57,452 nt of DNA, taken from the NCBI GenBank assembly GCA_025800215.1, contig JAOXSC010000108.1, positions 1 to 57,452 of the forward strand. The letters are read 5' to 3'. Shown here in pieces: positions 37,379 through 48,020 of the stretch. How positions within the stretch are numbered: position 1 is the first letter of the stretch; each line of letters begins with the position of its first letter. A program made the translations under genes and the position numbers. A model generated the notes under the pieces. That model saw nothing but the letters and a program-made list of their open reading frames with translations. It was not told where the DNA came from and searched no databases. This stretch comes from Marinibacterium sp. (GTDB lineage: Bacteria > Pseudomonadota > Alphaproteobacteria > Rhodobacterales > Rhodobacteraceae).

Positions 37379-38494
37379 TCAGCCCCCCACCAGGGTCTTG
37401 GCATTGGCCAGCGGCGTCAGCCCGCCGGTCAGCAACGAGATCGACTTGGTCCATTGCGCATAGGGGGCTTCGGTCACATAGATCGTGTCATCGTCGCGGA
37501 TCAGGAAATCGCGCGCCACAAACAGGCCGTTGGGCGCGGTCAGGTTGATCACATAGACCATGCGCTGACCGGTGCTGCGGCCGGGTTGGTTCAGCACCGC
37601 CGCCGCGATTTGCGGGGTTTCGTTGCGCAGGATGAAAATGCCCTTGGGATCCGAGCTTGTGGGAACCAGCCCGCCCACCTGCGCAAGCGCTTCGAGCGCG
37701 GACAGATCCTTGGTTTCAAAGGCGATGCGCGTCTGTGATGCGGTGGCGCCAAGGGCGGTGTAGCTGCGGGTGTCTTCTTCGACAAGGATCCGGTCACCGC
37801 CGCGCAGGGCGATGTCGGCCTGCGGGTTTTCGAACAGATCCTGAAACCAGACCTCGCCGCGATGGGGTCCGCGCAGCACGGTGATGCGGGCAATCTCGGG
37901 CGTGACGGCGACGCCCCCGGCCTGGGCCAGCATGGTCGACAGGGTGCGCGTCGACCGTTCGATCGGATAGACCCCCTGAGCCCCCACCGCGCCCACCAGC
38001 GACACGGTGGCCCCGTCGCCCGCCAGCCGGCGCAGTTCGACCTGCGGATCCGGGGTCTGATCGCGGAGCTTGTCGGTGATGATCTGGCGCAGCGCCTCGG
38101 GCGTGTGCCCGGCGGCGCGCAGCCGTCCGGCATAGGGGATGAAGATCGTTCCCTGATCATCCACCTGTACATCTTTTAGTTGCGTCGCGCGCGCACCGGC
38201 GCCGGCGAGCAGCCCGTTTTCAACATTTTCCCAAATGGTCAACCCAAGCGTGTCACCCGCACGGATCCGGTCGGGGGTCAGCGTATCGGCGTCCAGAAAG
38301 CTTTGGGAAAAGCCGATCGCCACCGGGGTCGAGGTGGCTTTGGCAATGGATTCATCGACCGCAATGATGCTGACACTGTCGGTTTCCGCCAGTCGCGTGA
38401 TTTCGGACTTGTTCGGGCCGATGCGGGGCAGACCACATCCTGCAACGGCACACATCAAGATGCAGAGGGATGCGCGATAAGTTGTCTTCATCAT
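37379..38494 (-). CDS. Wza/KpsD-like outer-membrane polysaccharide export lipoprotein
   Basis: From ATG 38494 (MMKTTYRASLCILMCAVAGC) the 371-residue product has a lipobox VAGC at residue ~20, a poly-export domain (AGDTLGLTIWENVENG, PYAGRLRAAGHTPEALR) and SLBB-like repeats (VSLVGAVGAQGVYPIERS). Such proteins form the outer-membrane channel for capsule export. The frame is open to 38698 but that extension is AT-rich leader. No strong ribosome site is visible. Only three bases separate it from kpsC. Confidence 0.92.
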   Translation of the reverse strand: MMKTTYRASLCILMCAVAGCGLPRIGPNKSEITRLAETDSVSIIAVDESIAKATSTPVAIGFSQSFLDADTLTPDRIRAGDTLGLTIWENVENGLLAGAGARATQLKDVQVDDQGTIFIPYAGRLRAAGHTPEALRQIITDKLRDQTPDPQVELRRLAGDGATVSLVGAVGAQGVYPIERSTRTLSTMLAQAGGVAVTPEIARITVLRGPHRGEVWFQDLFENPQADIALRGGDRILVEEDTRSYTALGATASQTRIAFETKDLSALEALAQVGGLVPTSSDPKGIFILRNETPQIAAAVLNQPGRSTGQRMVYVINLTAPNGLFVARDFLIRDDDTIYVTEAPYAQWTKSISLLTGGLTPLANAKTLVGG

Positions 38495-38675
38495 GGCTTG
38501 TATTTTATTGCTACTGATCGACTTAAACGATCTTAGGTAGAAGATCCCGAATGCCGGAAAATTCTTTTTTCTGAATGAATCATTTTTCGCCGGAAACCGC
38601 GAAACTGTTGCAGACGTGCCGCTCTTTTTGACGCTACGTCGCTTTTGGTGGCCCGCGCCCGTCGCTGGGCGCCCG
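38495..38675. promoter_or_regulatory. AT-rich leader between kpsS and the export lipoprotein gene
   Basis: The 181-base gap is conspicuously AT-rich around 38500-38600 compared with the flanking coding DNA, and probably holds the promoter for the two downstream capsule genes. I could not pick a convincing -35/-10 pair or operator. Confidence 0.3.
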
Positions 38676-39944
38676 TCAGCCGGTTTGCGGCAGGTCATAG
38701 GGATCGCCCGTCGCGGTCATCTTTGCCACCAGCCGGGGCAGCGCGCGCGCCCGGCCGCGCGCCGAATAATAGCCGCCGGGCACCTGGCTGGTGGCCAGCA
38801 GAAACCGGCGATAGACCCGGTAGGCCTGTGCATCCGGGGCAGGAGGGTCGGCAAAAAAGACGGGCAGCGGCGCCTGTGACACCAGATCGGGTTTGGCATA
38901 GACCGCCCGCCCAAAGGCACGCAGGGGCAGCCCGCGCCAAAGCGCCTGCTGCCCGGCGGTCGAGTTCACGGTAACCGCGCTTCGCGCGGTGTCGAGCAGC
39001 GGGGCCAGTTTGCCGCCGGGCAGAAAATGCACCCGCCGCGACACCCCCGCATCGCGGGCCAGCTGGCGCACCATGCGGCGCAGCGGCAGCCGCCCATCTT
39101 CAAGAGGGTGCGTCTTGATCACCAGATGATGATCGGCGCGCGCGCCTTGTGCAAAGCCGTGGATCAGCGTGTGCAGGAACCCCGCCATGGTGTCGAACGG
39201 CCCGTGGCTGCGGAAATTGCTGTCATGTTCAAGCTGCAGCAGGCCCAGGTGAAAGGCCAGCCCGCGCCGGGCCACCCCACGGCGCAGCCTCCAGGTGGCC
39301 TGAACCCGATCCAGCGCCAGCAGCGGCATCAGCGCCAGACGCTGCAGATACAGCGCGAATTCGCGCGCCACGGGGATCGACCGGTGGGTGCGAAAGCCCG
39401 GATAGCCACGGTTCGCCAGCAGCAGAAGCCCGTGATAGAGCGCGCCGTAAAAGATGTGGTGACGCATGTCGCCCCAGCCCGCCGGGGCGTCGGCGCGGGG
39501 GCCGCTGTCTGGCGGTGTGGTGGCGCGGATGCGGTCCATGCCGATCTGCATCAGCGGCGAATGGCCATTGGCGCCGCCGCGCTCATAGGTGATCCAGTAG
39601 GGGCGCAGGTATCCTTCTTCGAGCACATGCACGGTCAGCCCATGCACCCGCGCGGCCGCAATCGCGGACGCATGAACAGGGCGCGTGTCGCCGTAAAGCA
39701 CGACATCGGTGATCTGGTGTTCGGCGAGCAGCGTGGCAAGGCGGTCGGGCCAGTGCTCGGGCGGGTCGCGATAGGGGATATAGCTGTGGGGATCGCGCCA
39801 GAATGCCCGGTCCGAGATGTTGAACCCCACCCGCCAGACCCCGTGGCCCGCGCGCCGCAGCGCCTGCCCGAGTGCGGCAAAAAACGGACCATGCGGACCC
39901 TGCAACAGCAGGAAAACACGGCGGCTATGGGCGGTCTTGGTCAT
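38676..39944 (-). CDS. kpsS: Capsule polysaccharide protein KpsS
   Basis: The 422-residue protein matches KpsS, the first beta-Kdo transferase acting on phosphatidylglycerol in capsule initiation: VFLLLQGPHGPFFAAL at the N-terminus, VLEEGYLRPYWITYERGG near 110, IKTHPLEDGRLPL and TVNSTAGQQALWRGLPLRAFG. It is transcribed away from ribE and towards the export lipoprotein gene. No KpsM/KpsT ABC transporter is present in the window, so those genes must lie elsewhere if the capsule is made. Confidence 0.93.
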   Translation of the reverse strand: MTKTAHSRRVFLLLQGPHGPFFAALGQALRRAGHGVWRVGFNISDRAFWRDPHSYIPYRDPPEHWPDRLATLLAEHQITDVVLYGDTRPVHASAIAAARVHGLTVHVLEEGYLRPYWITYERGGANGHSPLMQIGMDRIRATTPPDSGPRADAPAGWGDMRHHIFYGALYHGLLLLANRGYPGFRTHRSIPVAREFALYLQRLALMPLLALDRVQATWRLRRGVARRGLAFHLGLLQLEHDSNFRSHGPFDTMAGFLHTLIHGFAQGARADHHLVIKTHPLEDGRLPLRRMVRQLARDAGVSRRVHFLPGGKLAPLLDTARSAVTVNSTAGQQALWRGLPLRAFGRAVYAKPDLVSQAPLPVFFADPPAPDAQAYRVYRRFLLATSQVPGGYYSARGRARALPRLVAKMTATGDPYDLPQTG

Positions 39945-40061
39945 GTATCCGGTGTAGGCGCGAAATGGTTAACGCCGTCTTACCGGCGGCGATCCGAGGG
40001 CTTGTCTGTGGCGGGTCGGGGGGATAGGTCTGGGCGCGTCAGCACCGCAGGAGGGACGCGC

Positions 40062-40649
40062 ATGTTCACGGGCATCATCACGGATATCGGCACGGTGATC
40101 GAGCTGGAGCAGAAAGGGGATCTGCGCGCGCGCATCCGCACCGCCTATGACACCTCGCGCATTGATCTGGGCGCGTCGATCGCATCGGATGGCGTGTGCT
40201 TGACGGTGGTGGATCTGGGGCCTGACTGGTACGATGTGATGGTCAGTGCAGAAACCGTGTCCAAGACCAACCTCGGGAATTGGGCGCAGGGCCGCCGCGT
40301 CAATCTGGAGCGCGCGCTGCGGGTGGGCGACGAGCTGGGCGGCCATATCGTGTCGGGCCATGTGGATGGCGTGGCCGAGGTCGTGGCCATGGCCGATGAA
40401 GGCGACAGCACCCGTGTGACGCTGCGCGCGCCGCAGGATCTGGCGCGGTTCATCGCGCCCAAGGGATCGGTGGCGCTGAACGGCACATCCCTGACCGTGA
40501 ACGAGGTCGACGGCTGCGATTTCGGTATCAACTTCATTCCCCACACCAAGGCGGTGACGACCTGGGGTGATGTGGCGGTGGGCGACCGGATCAATCTCGA
40601 GATCGACACGCTGGCGCGCTATGTGGCGCGGCTTGCCGAGGCGGGCTGA
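40062..40649 (+). CDS. ribE: Riboflavin synthase alpha subunit
   Basis: The 195-residue protein starts MFTGIITDIGTV behind GCAGGAGGG, and has the duplicated lumazine-binding barrel: half 1 DGVCLTVVDL and half 2 NGTSLTVNEVDG, with GGHIVSGHVDG between. It dismutates two 6,7-dimethyl-8-ribityllumazine molecules into riboflavin. The frame is open far upstream but opposite kpsS; the start is fixed by family alignment. Separated from ribD by the capsule cassette. Confidence 0.97.
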   Translation: MFTGIITDIGTVIELEQKGDLRARIRTAYDTSRIDLGASIASDGVCLTVVDLGPDWYDVMVSAETVSKTNLGNWAQGRRVNLERALRVGDELGGHIVSGHVDGVAEVVAMADEGDSTRVTLRAPQDLARFIAPKGSVALNGTSLTVNEVDGCDFGINFIPHTKAVTTWGDVAVGDRINLEIDTLARYVARLAEAG

Positions 40650-40898
40650 ACTCGGTTCGGCCCCTGGGGCAGGCGCCTGCGCCCTGGCCCCGCGCGGTGT
40701 GATCCAAAGGCGCGCCTGACGGCGCATTCCATGCAGGCGCGCCATGCGGCGCGCGGCCGCCCCCGGGCCGCTGTGTCGCGCAGCCGGATCGCGCCGTTCT
40801 GCGTGGCTGCGGATCATCGCCTCTGGTGTTTGTGCGGGGCTTGGTCTATCGCACGGGGATGACATTCCGCGTGAGCCCTGCAAGGACGGATTATCCAG
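40650..40898 (+). other. GC-rich structured leader upstream of ribBX
   Basis: This 249-base gap holds no ORF I can support. A perfect ten-base-pair inverted repeat (GGCGCGCCTG at 40709-40718, CAGGCGCGCC at 40734-40743) is followed by another hairpin (GCGGCC ... GGCCGC). I looked for the FMN riboswitch core (AGGGGG... and CCGGCGG) and did not find it. Confidence 0.5.
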
Positions 40899-42020
40899 AT
40901 GAGCTATGAAAATCCCGGCCCGGTCGAGACCAATTGGCGCGATGCGATTTCGTCGATCGAAGAGATCATCAATGATGCCCGCAACGGGCGGATGTTCATT
41001 CTGGTCGATCATGAAGATCGCGAGAACGAAGGCGATCTGGTGATCCCCGCCCAGATGGCGACACCGGATGCGATCAATTTCATGGCCACCCATGGGCGCG
41101 GGCTGATCTGCCTGGCGCTGCCGGGTGACCGGATCGACGCGCTTGGCCTGCCGCTGATGTCGTCGCACAATTCGTCGCGCCACGAGACCGCCTTTACCGT
41201 GTCGATCGAGGCCCGCGAAGGCGTGTCCACCGGCATTTCCGCCCATGACCGCGCCCACACCGTGGCCGTGGCCATTGATGCGTCCAAGACCGAAGCCGAC
41301 ATTGCCAGCCCCGGCCATGTCTTTCCGCTGCGCGCCCGCGAAGGCGGCGTGCTGGTGCGGGCCGGCCATACCGAGGCCGCCGTGGATGTGTCGCGGCTGG
41401 CCGGGCTCAATTCTTCGGGCGTGATCTGCGAGATCATGAATGAAGACGGCAGCATGGCGCGCCTGCCCGATCTGGTGGGGTTTGCGCAGAAACACGGGCT
41501 CAAGATCGGGACGATCAGCGACCTGATCGCCTATCGCCGGCGCCATGACAATCTGGTCAAGCCGGGCGCGCCGCGCACCATCACCAGCGAATTCGGTGGC
41601 GACTGGGAGATGCGCGTCTTTACCGACGAAACCCAGGGGGCCGAGCATATCGCGCTGATCCGGGGCGACATTTCCGGTGACGACCCGGTACTGGTGCGGA
41701 TGCATGGGCTTGATCCGATGCTGGATGTGATCGGCACCGGTGGTCCGGGCCGCGCGGGCGAATTTGGCGACGCGATGGAGCTGATCGCCGCCGAAGGGCG
41801 CGGTGTTCTGGTGCTGCTGCGCGATCTGCACATGCAGATCACCGATGACACCGAAGGATCGCCTCAGACGCTGCGCCAATATGGTCTGGGCGCGCAGATC
41901 CTGTCGTCGCTGGGGCTGTCGCAGCTGATCCTGCTAACCAATTCGCCGCAACCGAAACTTGTCGGGCTCGAGGCCTATGGCCTTGAGATCACCGGCACCC
42001 GCCGCATTTCCGGAGACTGA
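40899..42020 (+). CDS. ribB: RibB with degenerate RibA domain (RibBX type)
   Basis: The 373-residue protein has an intact N-terminal 3,4-dihydroxy-2-butanone 4-phosphate synthase (DHEDRENEGDLV, THGRGLICLALP, HETAFTVSIEA, GISAHDRAHTV). The C-terminal GTP cyclohydrolase II-like half keeps HIALIRGDISGDDPVLVRMH and LLTNSPQPKLVGLEA but has no cysteine where RibA carries its three zinc ligands, and lacks the catalytic RQEGR-type segment. It should make the four-carbon precursor but not hydrolyse GTP; a separate RibA is expected elsewhere. The name RibBX is used for such hybrids. Confidence 0.93.
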   Translation: MSYENPGPVETNWRDAISSIEEIINDARNGRMFILVDHEDRENEGDLVIPAQMATPDAINFMATHGRGLICLALPGDRIDALGLPLMSSHNSSRHETAFTVSIEAREGVSTGISAHDRAHTVAVAIDASKTEADIASPGHVFPLRAREGGVLVRAGHTEAAVDVSRLAGLNSSGVICEIMNEDGSMARLPDLVGFAQKHGLKIGTISDLIAYRRRHDNLVKPGAPRTITSEFGGDWEMRVFTDETQGAEHIALIRGDISGDDPVLVRMHGLDPMLDVIGTGGPGRAGEFGDAMELIAAEGRGVLVLLRDLHMQITDDTEGSPQTLRQYGLGAQILSSLGLSQLILLTNSPQPKLVGLEAYGLEITGTRRISGD

Positions 42021-42023
42021 CCC

Positions 42024-42521
42024 ATGGCCGAAAAAGAATACAGCCTTCCGCGCCCGAGCTTCGAGGCGCCCGTCAAGCTGCTGATCGTGGTGGCGCCGTT
42101 CTATCGGGACATCTGCGACGATCTGATCGCAGGCGCCCGCGCCGAGGCCGAAGCCGCCGGGGCCACCTGTGACGTGATCGAGGTGCCCGGCGCGCTTGAG
42201 GTGCCCACCGCCATCGCCATGGGCAGCCGCATGGCCGAATATGACGGCTATGTCGCCTTGGGCTGCGTGATCCGGGGCGAGACCACGCATTACGAAACCG
42301 TCTGCAACGACAGCAGCCGCGCGATCCAGATGCTGGGCCTGCAGGGCCTGTGCATCGGCAATGGCATCCTGACGGTGGAAAACCGGCCCCAGGCCGAAGT
42401 GCGCGCAGATCCCGCGCGCATGAATAAAGGGGCAGGGGCGGCCGCTGCGGCCTTGCATCTGATCGCATTGGCCCGTAAGTGGGGCGCCCAGACCAAGGGG
42501 ATCGGGTTCAAACCGTCCTGA
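42024..42521 (+). CDS. ribH: 6,7-dimethyl-8-ribityllumazine synthase
   Basis: The 165-residue enzyme condenses the ribB product with the pyrimidine from ribD. Family motifs GALEVPTAIAMG and LGCVIRGETTHYETVCND, then GILTVENRPQAEVRAD, are present. It follows ribBX by three bases and precedes nusB, a typical operon order. Confidence 0.97.
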   Translation: MAEKEYSLPRPSFEAPVKLLIVVAPFYRDICDDLIAGARAEAEAAGATCDVIEVPGALEVPTAIAMGSRMAEYDGYVALGCVIRGETTHYETVCNDSSRAIQMLGLQGLCIGNGILTVENRPQAEVRADPARMNKGAGAAAAALHLIALARKWGAQTKGIGFKPS

Positions 42522-42560
42522 CCCCGGTCAGACCCTTTCCACATGCTTGGGCAACGTGAC

Positions 42561-43040
42561 ATGACCACTCCATCGGGCCTTTCGGGCAATCAGAAGCGCA
42601 AGATGAAATCCGCCGCGCGTCTTTACGCGGTGCAGGCGCTGTTTCAGATGGAGCATTCAAGCCTGACGCTGGACAAGGTGATCGTGGAATTCCTCGATCA
42701 CCGGTTTGGCGCCAGCTATGACGGGGTCGAAATGCAGGATGGCGACAGCGATCATTTCCGCGCTCTGGTCACCGAAGCGGTCAGCCATCAGGCGGCCATC
42801 GACCAGATGACCGACCGTGCGCTGGTGGCCAAATGGCCCATCGCGCGCATCGACCCGACCCTGCGCGGCCTGTTCCGCGCCGCCGGGGCCGAGCTGACCC
42901 AGACCGATACGCCGCCCAAGGTGGCGATCAAGGAATATGTGGACATCGCCGCCGCCTTCTTCCCCGACGGGCGCGAGCCGTCCTTTGTGAACGCGGTGCT
43001 CGATCATATGGCACGCGAAGCCCGCCCCGAGGCGTTCTGA
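42561..43040 (+). CDS. nusB: Transcription antitermination factor NusB
   Basis: The product of 159 residues has the NusB fold with KSAARLYAVQALFQMEHSS at the start and IDPTLRGLFRAAGAEL plus KVAIKEYVDIAAAFF near the end. It binds boxA RNA with NusE (S10) to keep rRNA transcription processive. Start MTTPSGLSGNQ (42561) is chosen; ATG 42543 is an equal alternative, and neither has a strong ribosome site. Last gene of the rib cluster. Confidence 0.93.
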   Translation: MTTPSGLSGNQKRKMKSAARLYAVQALFQMEHSSLTLDKVIVEFLDHRFGASYDGVEMQDGDSDHFRALVTEAVSHQAAIDQMTDRALVAKWPIARIDPTLRGLFRAAGAELTQTDTPPKVAIKEYVDIAAAFFPDGREPSFVNAVLDHMAREARPEAF

Positions 43041-43150
43041 CGCCCTCTCACGGCCTTTTCAGATATTCTTCACGCTTGCGACCGGATGCCTCTGGACGCG
43101 GGCGCGCGGCGTGTTAATTTATTGTCAGACCATCCAAACCGGAGGGTGAC

Positions 43151-43477
43151 ATGCCCAAACTCGTCAAGCTTTACATTCAGAACGTTCTGATCGGCTTTGG
43201 TATCGCGGCGGCCTTTGTCGCCATGCTGCTGTGGTTCGATGTGATGAACCTGTGGTCCCTGATTTCGGGATCGGATGTGGCCGTGCTGGCGATTTTCATT
43301 CTGTGGATGATGAACGGGATCGTGTTTGCGGGCGTGCAATTCGGCTGGGCGGTGATGTCGCTGGCCGAAAAGGATGACCGCCCGCGCGGTGGCACCCCGG
43401 TTGCCGATCTTCTGCCCGTGCGCGTCGAGGCCAAGGCGCCCGCCAAGCCGGGCCTGCCCAAACAGCTTCAGCGCTAA
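43151..43477 (+). CDS. Small two-helix membrane protein of unknown function
   Basis: The 108-residue protein starts MPKLVKLYIQNVLIGFGIAA behind CCGGAGGG and has two membrane segments (LIGFGIAAAFVAMLLWF and VLAIFILWMMNGIVFAGVQF), then a charged cytoplasmic tail with Pro/Lys-rich end. Conserved small proteins like this are common beside nusB in Rhodobacteraceae, but I know no function. It is followed by its own terminator. Confidence 0.85.
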   Translation: MPKLVKLYIQNVLIGFGIAAAFVAMLLWFDVMNLWSLISGSDVAVLAIFILWMMNGIVFAGVQFGWAVMSLAEKDDRPRGGTPVADLLPVRVEAKAPAKPGLPKQLQR

Positions 43478-43510
43478 GGCGCCGCCCGCAGCGCGGGCCG
43501 CAGGGAATGG

Positions 43511-43544
43511 ATCCGAAATCCGGTCGCGGGTTTCGGATTTTTTT
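43511..43544 (+). terminator. Terminator downstream of the 43151 gene
   Basis: ATCCGAAA pairs with TTTCGGAT around a GC-rich loop and is followed by TTTTTT, a clear factor-independent terminator 33 bases past the stop. Confidence 0.85.
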
Positions 43545-43574
43545 ATGTTCGCATCTGCGATGTCGGGAAAAGGT

Positions 43575-43745
43575 GGGGCGCGGCGGGACCACCAGAAACA
43601 ACCGTGCGGTGTTGATTCCCGAGGACCTGTATATACAGGTGGGCGCCAGGTAAACGGGCCAGGGCCCGAACAGAGCCAGCTCCCTCGGATTTGCTTAAGG
43701 CCACCGGAATGCGACCGTCACAAGAAGGGCAGAACCCGCCGCCCC
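43575..43745 (+). ncRNA. ssrS: Probable 6S RNA (ssrS)
   Basis: This interval lacks a credible ORF but folds like 6S RNA. A closing stem pairs GGGGCGCGGCGGG (43575-43587) with CCCGCCGCCCC (43735-43745). A large central bubble follows, and CCCGAGG (43618-43624) pairs with CCTCGG (43683-43688) to start the terminal arm, which contains CCTGTATATACAGG. The 3' bubble strand GCTTAAGGCCACCGGAATGC, then GACCGTCAC, resembles the E. coli 6S segment GCCUUAAAACUGCGACGACAC. 6S RNA sequesters sigma-70 RNA polymerase by mimicking an open promoter. Strand and exact ends are inferred from the fold. Confidence 0.68.
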
Positions 43746-43843
43746 CTAGTTAGGGCGCGGCGGCCGGGGTTGCAAGGGGGCGCGAACGCGCCCCGACCCG
43801 ATGCCTGTCTTGTGATGTCGGGGCCCGTGGCCCGGCGCAGGGA
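43746..43843. other. Spacer with GC hairpin between 6S RNA and helicase gene
   Basis: GGGGCGCG (43777-43784) and CGCGCCCC (43787-43794) form a tight hairpin between the 6S RNA and the convergent helicase stop. No T-tract follows on either strand. Confidence 0.4.
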
Positions 43844-45223
43844 TCAGCCTGCGCGACGCTCTTCAAAGCTGAGCGCGATAAAGCTGGGCAGGTGATCTCC
43901 CATGCCCACCACCTTGTTCGATCCCGACCGGTTGCCGCGATCGTTGCTGCGCTCGTTTGCGGGGCTTTCGGACTTGTCCGACGACCGCCGCCCGCGACCG
44001 CCGCGGGTGCGTTTGGGGCGGGGGCTGTCTTCGGCGCTGTCGTCGCGCGGGGCGCGTTCGGGTTTCTCGGCCGGTTTCACCGGGTTGTCGATGCGCGGGA
44101 TTTCCTTTTGCACCAGCGCTTCGATCGCGGCGAGGTTCTTTTCATCGCGCCCCGAACAGATCATCACGGCCTTGCCTTCGCGCCCGGCGCGGCCGGTGCG
44201 GCCGATGCGGTGCACATAGTCTTCGGCGTGGCTGGGCACATCGAAATTGAACACATGGCTGACGCTGGGCACATCAAGCCCGCGCGCGGCCACATCCGAC
44301 GCGACCAAGAGCTTGAGATTGCCATCGCGGAACGCGTCCAGCGTGCGCATGCGCTGGCTCTGATCCAGATCGCCATGGATGGGTGCTGCGTCATAGCCGT
44401 ATTTCTGCAGCGACTTGGCGCAGATATCCACATCCGTCTTGCGGTTGCAGAAGATGATGGCGTTCTGGCAGGCATCGCCTTCGGCATCAATCAGCGCGCG
44501 CAGAACCTTGCGCTTTTCGCTGCTTTCGCGGTCGCGGCGCGAGCCTTTGAACATCACCACGCCCTGCTCGATGGTCTCGGACGTGGTCGCCTGACGGGCG
44601 ACCTCGATACGCTCGGGCGCCTGCAGGAAGGTGTTGGTGATGCGCTCGATCTCGGGCGCCATGGTGGCCGAGAAAAACAGCGTCTGCCGGGTAAAGGGGG
44701 TCAGCGAAAAGATCCGTTCGATATCGGGGATGAACCCCATGTCGAGCATCCGGTCGGCTTCGTCCACCACCATGATCTGCACGCCGGTCAGCAGCAGCTT
44801 GCCACGTTCGAAGTGATCCAGCAGACGGCCCGGCGTGGCGATCAGCACATCCACGCCCCGGTCGATCAGCTGGTCCTGTTCCTTGAAGGACACGCCACCG
44901 ATCAGCAGCGCCTTGGTCAGCTTGAGGTGCTTGGTATAGGTGTCGAAGTTTTCGGCCACCTGTGCGGCCAGTTCCCGCGTGGGGCACAGCACCAGGCTGC
45001 GCGGCATCCGCGCGCGCGCCCGGCCGCGGGCCAGCAGCGTGATCATCGGCAGCGTGAAGCTTGCCGTCTTGCCGGTGCCGGTCTGGGCAATGCCCAGCAC
45101 ATCGCGGCCTTCCAGAGCAGGGGGAATCGCGCCCGCCTGGATCGGCGTGGGGGATTCGTACCCTGCCTCCGTGATGGCTTGCAGCACCTTGGAATTCAGG
45201 TTCAGGTCCGAGAATTTGGTCAT
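43844..45223 (-). CDS. DEAD-box RNA helicase (RhlE-like)
   Basis: The 459-residue helicase has the full motif set: Q motif PTPIQAGAIPP, Walker A AQTGTGKT, PTRELAAQ, DEAD as VVDEADRMLDMGF, SAT (FSATMAPE), and HRIGRTGRAG. A basic, RGG-like tail follows (KRTRGGRGRRSSDK), as in RhlE-type helicases. It remodels RNA, probably in ribosome assembly or decay. No ribosome site of note; it stands alone on the minus strand. Confidence 0.95.
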   Translation of the reverse strand: MTKFSDLNLNSKVLQAITEAGYESPTPIQAGAIPPALEGRDVLGIAQTGTGKTASFTLPMITLLARGRARARMPRSLVLCPTRELAAQVAENFDTYTKHLKLTKALLIGGVSFKEQDQLIDRGVDVLIATPGRLLDHFERGKLLLTGVQIMVVDEADRMLDMGFIPDIERIFSLTPFTRQTLFFSATMAPEIERITNTFLQAPERIEVARQATTSETIEQGVVMFKGSRRDRESSEKRKVLRALIDAEGDACQNAIIFCNRKTDVDICAKSLQKYGYDAAPIHGDLDQSQRMRTLDAFRDGNLKLLVASDVAARGLDVPSVSHVFNFDVPSHAEDYVHRIGRTGRAGREGKAVMICSGRDEKNLAAIEALVQKEIPRIDNPVKPAEKPERAPRDDSAEDSPRPKRTRGGRGRRSSDKSESPANERSNDRGNRSGSNKVVGMGDHLPSFIALSFEERRAG

Positions 45224-46334
45224 ATGTATCCGTTATTCGCGGACACTGACTTGGCCCGCACATCTGAGAGTGCACCGCGCCCGTATGGCCCGCGCACCTG
45301 TTGCGCATTGCGGCATTGCGGCCCCCTCTAGCAAATGGCGGGCTCATCGTCAAATCTGCGTGTGTTTGCGGCGGGCTAGGCGATGTGGCCGGGCGCCTCT
45401 TTGCCAAAGATGCGCAGGATTCTGGCATCCAGCGCCAGATCTGCCTGCCGCAGCAGCCCATGCCGGTCGAGCGCACATCGCAGATCGGGGGTGTCGGCGC
45501 AGACCCGGTCAAAGAAATCGCGCAGCCCCGCGGTGCCGTCGCGTGCCCGGATCGCCTGCAGCATGTCATGCAATGCAACGCCCCTGCCGCCATGGCCGGG
45601 CAGGGCGGCGCGATAGCTGCCCCGGTCAAGGCGCCGGTCAAAGGCCTGCTGCCAGCTGGCCCAGTCGGGTGCATGGGCATGTAGCAGTGCAAGCGCGGGC
45701 AGATCGGCCTGGCCGGGATTGGTGACGTCGCCGATGCGCGCGGTGTGGATGCGCAGCCGCGCCCGCGCGTGGCCGGTGCGCAGAAACAGCTTGCCCGCCA
45801 CATGGCTCAGGAACCCCGCGCGCAGCCCGCGTGCATAGGGCCCGTAAAGCGCGCGCGCGACGCGGGCGCGGCCCGGACCGGGCGGCATGTGGCGTTTGAA
45901 TGCGGTGCCGTCACCGGCCAGCATTTCGTCAGGGCGGATGCGTGCACACAGCGTCTGCGCAGGCAGCGCCGCCAGCGCGCCCGCCACAGTGCTGCCATCA
46001 GGATCCTGCGGCCAGAGGAATTCATCGACGTCGATATGAGCAAGCCAGTCCAGCCGGTGCCCGCGCCCATAGGCATGGGTGGCATTCCGGCTTTGCCGCC
46101 GCTGATGCGCCAAGGGTCGCCCGCCGCGCCGGTTCCACCAGGCATCGGTGCAGCGGATCAGGCGGATCCGGGGGTGGTGTTCCAGGCAGGCGGCGGCGGC
46201 CTCGCCCAGCGTTTCAGGTGCATCCAGATAGAGCACAACCCGATGCGCGCCCAGCCACAGATGATGCGCCGCAAAGCCCAGAATGGCGCGGTCCGGCGCC
46301 TTGACGGTCGTGACGGTGCCCCATCGTGCTTGCC

Positions 46335-47942
<1,608 letters not shown>

Positions 47943-48020
47943 GACGCGCCCATAGCGCGAATGGGCCTGCGGCACAATGCACGAGGCACCCCGCGATCCC
48001 GCAGCGGATGGGCCGGGGCC

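Noticed and set aside
38495..38698. N-terminal extension of the export lipoprotein
   Set aside because: It would bury the lipoprotein signal peptide; the region is AT-rich leader DNA.
40650..40898. FMN riboswitch upstream of ribBX
   Set aside because: The conserved core blocks of the FMN element were not found; only generic GC-rich dyads are visible.
43575..43745. SRP 4.5S RNA, tmRNA or RNase P RNA
   Set aside because: No SRP GGAAGG/AGCAGCC-type apical loop, no tRNA-like ends and no GAGGAAAGUC block; the fold fits 6S better.
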